From NCBI GenBank assembly GCA_964392775.1, contig CAYMRD010000012.1, positions 1 through 64,000 of the forward strand: a stretch of DNA of 64,000 nt. The letters run 5' to 3'. Each line of letters begins with the position of its first letter. Position 1 is the stretch's first letter. Below are positions 59,580 to 64,000 of this stretch, in pieces. Source of the stretch: UKL13-3 sp964392775. Its GTDB lineage: Bacteria > Bacteroidota > Bacteroidia > UKL13-3. The position numbers and the translations under genes were made by a program. Under the pieces are notes generated by a model. It did no database searches and was not told the DNA's origin. It saw only the letters and a program-made list of their open reading frames with translations.

Positions 59580-61817
59580 TTAGTAAGCTATTTCAGAAAT
59601 AAAATGGATACGCATCAAATGAAGATCATCTTTGGAAAACTCGCTTCCGTATTCTGCCAGAGCTTCTTCCAGCGAATCTTTCTGACTCTTCTTGAAAAAG
59701 TCCATTACCTCTTCCTGAATGTCTTCATCGGCAATATCATTAATGTATACTTTCAGGTTGAGCTTGGTTCCCGACAAAACAATATTCTGAATTTCATCCA
59801 GCAATTCAGGCATGGTCATACCAATGCTGCGGGCAATGTCTTCCAGACTTTGTTTCTTATCTATATTGGTGATGATGGCAATTTTTTTGGCTGATTTGTT
59901 GACCACCGATTTCACCACAACATCCTCCGAACGCTCAATATTATTATCCTCAACATACTTGGCAATCATTTCAATAAACGGCTTTCCGTATTTAACAGCC
60001 TTCCCTTTATTGACACCGGTTACCTTGCTCAGCTCATCCATGGTAATCGGGAACTTAAAGGCCATTTCCTCCAATGAAGGTTCCTGAAAAATAACATAAG
60101 GAGGAAGGTTAAGTTGTTTACCCACTTTACGCGTAAGGTCTTTGAGCATGCCTAACAAAACCTCATCAAACACATTCTCGGTTTCTACATTGGCATCATC
60201 ATCCGACTCCAGTACTTTATCAAACTGCTGGTCGATGGCAATCTCAAACTTGGTTGGTTTTTTAATAAAGGCTTCACCCTTGGCGCTAATGCTCAGCAAA
60301 CCGTAGTTCTCTATATTTTTTGTGATAAATCCTTGTAACAAAAGCACCCGGATAAGCGATTTCCAGTAATTTTCATCATGGTCTTTTCCTTTCCCAAATG
60401 ATGATAGCTTCTGATGATCATTCAGGGTTACTTCATGTGTTTTATTACCGGTAAGCACATCCACAATATGCTTGAGTACATGTTTCTCATTGATTTCCTG
60501 AATGAGTTGAAGTGCCAATACCGCTTCTGCTTTCGCATCTTCTTTTTTCTTCGGATGACGACAGTTGTCGCACATTTTTCCGCAGCCTTTATCATCGTAT
60601 TCTTCACCAAAATAGTGAAGCAAGAATTTCCTGCGGCAGGCAGCCGTTTCGGCAAATGCCTGTGTTTCGAAGATTAACAGTTCACCAATTTCACGCTCGG
60701 CAACCGGCTTGTCTTTCATAAACTTCTCAAGCTTATCAATATCAGCCGGATTGTAATAAAGCACACATTCTCCTTCTATTCCATCACGGCCGGCACGACC
60801 GGTTTCCTGATAATATCCTTCAATGCTTTTAGGCACATCATAGTGAATCACAAAACGAACATCCGGCTTGTCAATTCCCATTCCGAAGGCAATGGTTGCG
60901 ACAATCACATCGGTATCTTCCATCAAAAAAGCATCCTGATGGGCCGCACGTGTTTTGGCATCCAATCCGGCATGGTAAGGCAAAGCTTTTACGCCATTTG
61001 CTTTAAGCACCTCTGCTATCTCTTCAACCTTTTTGCGGCTCAAACAATAAATAACTCCTGACTTTCCTTTTTTGCTTTTGACATACGAAACGAGGTCTTT
61101 CATCACCTCCGTTTTTTTGCCCTTAGGTCTTACCTCGTAGTACAGGTTTGTACGGTTAAACGATGATTTGTAAACCAACGCGTCACTCATCTGCAGATTC
61201 TTCTGAATATCCTGCTGAACCTTGGGTGTTGCAGTAGCAGTCAGGGCCATCATCGGCACATCCTTAATTTCCTTGATCATCTGTTTGATTCTGCGGTATT
61301 CAGGTCGGAAATCATGTCCCCACTCCGAAATACAATGCGCTTCATCAACAGCAACAAACGATATATTAATGCTTTTCAGGAAGTCGATGGTTTCATCCTT
61401 TTTCAATGTTTCAGGGGCGATGTACAACATCTTGGTTTGCCCTGCGGTAACATCCTGCTTTACCTTGGTAATTTCAGTTTTGGTAAGCGATGAATTTAAA
61501 AAGTGAGCAACAGTATCATGGCTGAATGAACGAATCTGATCCACCTGATTTTTCATCAATGCAATCAACGGAGAAATAATAATGGCTGTCCCCTCCATCA
61601 TTAATGCGGGCAATTGATAACAAAGTGATTTACCTCCACCGGTTGGCATAATCACAAAGGTATCGTCACCTGCAAGTACACTATTGATAATTGCTTCCTG
61701 ATCGCCTTTGAATGTATCAAATCCGAAAAACTCCTGAAGACTTTCAAGTGCATTACCTTCTGCCTTTGAAGAGGAAGCTTTTTTAGTGGTTTTCTTTACA
61801 GTTTTTGCTGCTTTCAT
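59580..61817 (-). CDS. recQ: ATP-dependent DNA helicase RecQ
   Basis: 3' to 5' helicase in recombination and fork repair. 745 residues from the ATG at 61817. A Lys/Ala/Ser-rich tail of about 20 residues precedes the helicase core: Walker A GGGKSLCYQL, DEAH box with SEWGHDFRPEY, and QETGRAGRDG. The RQC part has four zinc Cys in CRRKFLLHYFG and GCGKMCDNC. An HRDC domain (LPPYVIFQEPSLEEMAFKFP) and an extra C-terminal helical domain follow. It diverges from manC. Confidence 0.96.
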   Translation of the reverse strand: MKAAKTVKKTTKKASSSKAEGNALESLQEFFGFDTFKGDQEAIINSVLAGDDTFVIMPTGGGKSLCYQLPALMMEGTAIIISPLIALMKNQVDQIRSFSHDTVAHFLNSSLTKTEITKVKQDVTAGQTKMLYIAPETLKKDETIDFLKSINISFVAVDEAHCISEWGHDFRPEYRRIKQMIKEIKDVPMMALTATATPKVQQDIQKNLQMSDALVYKSSFNRTNLYYEVRPKGKKTEVMKDLVSYVKSKKGKSGVIYCLSRKKVEEIAEVLKANGVKALPYHAGLDAKTRAAHQDAFLMEDTDVIVATIAFGMGIDKPDVRFVIHYDVPKSIEGYYQETGRAGRDGIEGECVLYYNPADIDKLEKFMKDKPVAEREIGELLIFETQAFAETAACRRKFLLHYFGEEYDDKGCGKMCDNCRHPKKKEDAKAEAVLALQLIQEINEKHVLKHIVDVLTGNKTHEVTLNDHQKLSSFGKGKDHDENYWKSLIRVLLLQGFITKNIENYGLLSISAKGEAFIKKPTKFEIAIDQQFDKVLESDDDANVETENVFDEVLLGMLKDLTRKVGKQLNLPPYVIFQEPSLEEMAFKFPITMDELSKVTGVNKGKAVKYGKPFIEMIAKYVEDNNIERSEDVVVKSVVNKSAKKIAIITNIDKKQSLEDIARSIGMTMPELLDEIQNIVLSGTKLNLKVYINDIADEDIQEEVMDFFKKSQKDSLEEALAEYGSEFSKDDLHLMRIHFISEIAY

Positions 61818-61823
61818 GCTCAA

Positions 61824-62009
61824 ATAAACTTTACCGATGCGCCCTTAAAAAAGACGCATCCTTTTGATTTTTAACTAAAAGGGGCACGAAGTTAATCTCT
61901 TCCTTTGTTTTTTTTAAAATATGGAATTTAAAATCTTTCTTTGTGACATAAATCATGCATGATACTTGGCAGGGTTGATTAACGTTTGCAATTGTGAAGA
62001 TAACAGTTA
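61824..62009. other. Divergent spacer recQ/manC
   Basis: Holds a possible recQ -7 box TAACTTCG (minus, 61887-61894) and an inverted repeat GATGCG/CGCATC in the recQ leader. For manC no clear consensus was found; TTGATTAACGTTTGC around 61975-61990 is the nearest candidate. Confidence 0.35.
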
Positions 62010-63104
62010 ATGGAAAAAAATAAAAATCATTATGCCATCATTATGGCAGGTGGAATTGGTACCCGATTTTGGCCTTCAAGCCGCAGCAATTACCCCAAAC
62101 AGTTTTTAGATATACTAGGCACCGGCAGCAGCTTGTTGCAACTTACATACAAGCGTTTTTTAAAACACTTCGAAAAGGATAATATCTTCATTGTCACCAA
62201 CATGGGGTATACCAAGCTGGTATTGGAGCAAATTCCGGATATCAATCCTGAATGTGTTTTGGGCGAACCTACCGCAAAAAACACAGCCGCCTGTATTGCT
62301 TTTGCCAGCTCTAAGATCCATAAAATAAATCCGGATGCAATCTGTGTTGTGGCTCCTTCCGATCACCTGATTCTGGATGAAGACACCTTTATGCGGTATC
62401 TCTTTAATGCCATGGAATATGCCAAACAGCATGATTCTTTGATTACCCTTGGCATTCGCCCCAACCGCCCGGATACCGGTTATGGATATATTCAATATAT
62501 TGACGAAGGACAACAGAACAATATATACAAGGTAAAAACATTTACCGAAAAACCGACTCTCGAAATTGCCCAAACATTCCTTGAGTCGGGCGATTTTCTT
62601 TGGAATGCCGGCATCTTTGTATGGAGCGGCTGGAGCATCCGCAATGCGTTTATGGAACATCTGCCGGAGCAATATGCTTTGTTTCATGAAGCCAGCCAGT
62701 TTTATGGCGCGCCTGATGAGCAGGCCCAGATTCAACGTCTTTACGAACAATGCCGCAGTATTTCCATTGATTACGGTATCATGGAAAAAGCATCTAATGT
62801 ATATGTGATTCCTTCTGATTTTGGCTGGAGTGATTTGGGAACATGGACTTCTTTGTATGAAATATCAGAGAAGGATGCGAAAGGAAATGTAATCAAAGGC
62901 AAGAATATATTTGCCTACGATTCCGAAAACTCTATGATTAGCGCGGGTACCAATAATGGCCGGCTGGTAGTTGTAAAAAGCATCAATAACCTGATTGTAG
63001 TAGACACCCCTGATGTACTGATGATATGCGATAAGAGCCAGGAGCAGGAAGTCAAACAAATCGTAACCGACATCAAACTTAAGTTTGACGAAAAGTATAC
63101 ATAA
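62010..63104 (+). CDS. manC: Mannose-1-phosphate guanylyltransferase
   Basis: Makes GDP-mannose for surface polysaccharide. 364 residues, the single-function form without the isomerase domain. The nucleotide loop is GGIGTRFWP, and PKQFLDILG follows. GEPTAKNTAACIAFA, VAPSDHLI and FTEKPT complete the site, with FLWNAGIFVWSG near the middle and FGWSDLGTWTSL later. Head of a short run with the LD-carboxypeptidase gene 221 bp on. Confidence 0.95.
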   Translation: MEKNKNHYAIIMAGGIGTRFWPSSRSNYPKQFLDILGTGSSLLQLTYKRFLKHFEKDNIFIVTNMGYTKLVLEQIPDINPECVLGEPTAKNTAACIAFASSKIHKINPDAICVVAPSDHLILDEDTFMRYLFNAMEYAKQHDSLITLGIRPNRPDTGYGYIQYIDEGQQNNIYKVKTFTEKPTLEIAQTFLESGDFLWNAGIFVWSGWSIRNAFMEHLPEQYALFHEASQFYGAPDEQAQIQRLYEQCRSISIDYGIMEKASNVYVIPSDFGWSDLGTWTSLYEISEKDAKGNVIKGKNIFAYDSENSMISAGTNNGRLVVVKSINNLIVVDTPDVLMICDKSQEQEVKQIVTDIKLKFDEKYT

Positions 63105-63325
63105 GCAATAGTAAGCAATAAGTCGCGAGGCTTTGCTCGCGATGGCGAGTTTACCTCGCCAAAAGCAGGCAGCGGGCAATGAGGAAAGATCATAGTTTAT
63201 GGATCATAGCACTGTAGTCCGTAAAGACGCGTAGTAAAGACGCAAAACTTTGCGTCTCCGGGATTACTCCAGTAGCAGATATATCTATGTAACACAAATT
63301 TTCAATAAACAACTCGTAATAAACG
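63105..63325. repeat. Intergenic repeat cluster after manC
   Basis: At 63121-63160 lies the dispersed repeat also seen at 40710-40747: AGTCGCGAGGCTTTGCT, then GGCGAGTTTACCTCGCC, forming two small hairpins (CGCGAG/CTCGCG and GGCGAG/CTCGCC). At 63238-63257 AGACGCAAA and TTTGCGTCT form a second palindrome of a kind widespread in Bacteroidota. AACTCGTAATAAACG (63310-63325) resembles the repeats at 47318. No gene. Confidence 0.6.
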
Positions 63326-64000
63326 ATGCATCCACCGTACCTGAAAAAAGGCCATACCATTGCCATTACAGCTACCGCCCGCAAGGTTAGTCCGCAGGAA
63401 ATTGAGCCCGCAGTTCAACTGTTTTCATCATGGGGACTGAACGTAAAACTGGCCGATGGTTTGTTTGAAGAGCAACACCAGTTTGCAGGACCTGACAATA
63501 CCCGTACTCAGGCGTTGCAACAATTGCTGGATGACCCATCAGTTCATGCCATTATTTGCGCACGTGGCGGATATGGAACCGTGAGGATCGTTGATCAACT
63601 CGACTTTACAACATTCACTCAATCGCCAAAGTGGTTGATCGGATTCAGTGATATCACTGTTTTGCACAATCATATTTACCGCCATTGCGGTATTCAAACC
63701 ATACACGCGGCTATGGCTTTCAGTATGCAGCCATCACGCGCACATGCCGAAAGCATTGAAACACTCAAACAGGTATTGTTCGGGCAGCATCCTGCTTACA
63801 TAGCACCTGTTCACGTACACAACCGCAAAGGTTCGGCAACCGGAAAACTGGTGGGCGGAAACCTGTCCGTTTTGTATTCCATCATCGGTTCCAATTCCGA
63901 TATTCAAACCGATGGCTGTTTGTTGTTTTTGGAAGACCTCGATGAATATCTATACCATATCGACCGGATGATGATGAACCTGAAACGTACCGGAAAGCTG
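63326..64000 (+). CDS. LD-carboxypeptidase (peptidase S66), truncated by the window end
   Basis: 225 codons from the ATG at 63326 to the window edge, no stop reached. Murein LD-carboxypeptidase removes D-alanine from recycled tetrapeptides. ARGGYGTVRI and IGFSDIT (nucleophile Ser) are present, then GKLVGGNLSVLYSIIGS and FLEDLDEYLYHIDRM, whose Glu is part of the catalytic triad. The triad His lies beyond the edge. The full protein should be about 300 residues. Confidence 0.92.
   Translation, partial: MHPPYLKKGHTIAITATARKVSPQEIEPAVQLFSSWGLNVKLADGLFEEQHQFAGPDNTRTQALQQLLDDPSVHAIICARGGYGTVRIVDQLDFTTFTQSPKWLIGFSDITVLHNHIYRHCGIQTIHAAMAFSMQPSRAHAESIETLKQVLFGQHPAYIAPVHVHNRKGSATGKLVGGNLSVLYSIIGSNSDIQTDGCLLFLEDLDEYLYHIDRMMMNLKRTGKL

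Noticed and set aside
62160..62750. 196-codon antisense frame over manC
   Set aside because: It mirrors conserved manC codons and has no recognisable domain or start context.

Overview
The window is a chromosomal piece of a Bacteroidota bacterium. Four things point there. Several promoters follow the phylum-specific pattern TTTG-N17..19-TAnnTTTG, with a TAnnTTCG variant. One secreted protein ends in a C-terminal domain of the type IX secretion kind. The gene set includes an alternative GlmU-like protein, RNase Y, type B L31, a DUF1599 protein and a BT_3928-like membrane protein. Genes are packed in short operons on both strands and lack obvious Shine-Dalgarno sequences. I cannot name the genus; the content would suit a Chitinophagales/Sphingobacteriales-like lineage. 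Most of the window is core genome: no prophage, insertion sequence with transposase, CRISPR array or rRNA was seen.

Layout. 0-3 kb: a frameshifted small gene, two leftward terminators, a paired CACGTG site, fabD, a 158-bp MITE-like element with candidate 9-bp target duplication, a lipoprotein and a QueD/PTPS-like enzyme. 3.3-11.6 kb: hldD (LPS heptose), a very large membrane histidine kinase and a large outer-membrane protein, head to tail. 11.7-14.2 kb: a coiled-coil membrane protein diverging from rfbC and a tryptophan 2,3-dioxygenase. 14.3-18.7 kb (minus): ispD, fabV, tpiA, GlmU-like, L31. 18.9-24.6 kb: PyrR-like, HU, aroK, BT_3928-like and DUF1599 (minus), then folP, cdaA and a T9SS cargo protein. 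24.6-30.8 kb: TPR lipoprotein, CoA-binding protein, pheT, lipoprotein, coiled-coil protein, zapA, rny. 30.9-34.1 kb: methyltransferase and YfhO-like protein. 34.3-39.1 kb (minus): one compact operon birA-coaX-outer-membrane protein-lptC-57-aa membrane protein-CNNM/CorC-like protein. 39.1-42.7 kb: rsfS with a histone-like tail, a HicB-like small gene pair and a LytS/LytTR two-component pair. 42.9-52.6 kb: sugar MFS transporter, typA, corA, acyl-CoA dehydrogenase, a secreted protein and mnmH-selD (selenouridine tRNA modification). 52.7-54.5 kb (minus): tRNA-Gln, prs, rplY. 54.7-57.5 kb: an AT-rich island with an XRE regulator, palindromic operators and three overlapping lipoprotein genes. 57.6-64 kb: kup, recQ, manC and the start of an LD-carboxypeptidase gene.

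Themes. Envelope biogenesis recurs: hldD, rfbC, manC and lptC for LPS and sugar nucleotides, the GlmU-like protein and LdcA for peptidoglycan, fabD and fabV for fatty acids, several lipoproteins and outer-membrane proteins. The best candidate for an undescribed system is the 54.7-57.5 kb island. There a Cro/C1-type regulator faces a lipoprotein operon across three copies of an 11-bp half-site that form two inverted repeats. The first lipoprotein carries a recent 119-codon internal duplication, and the third has a CGGCxxxC motif.

Limits: all names rest on motif recognition by eye. Promoters and terminators are sequence matches only.
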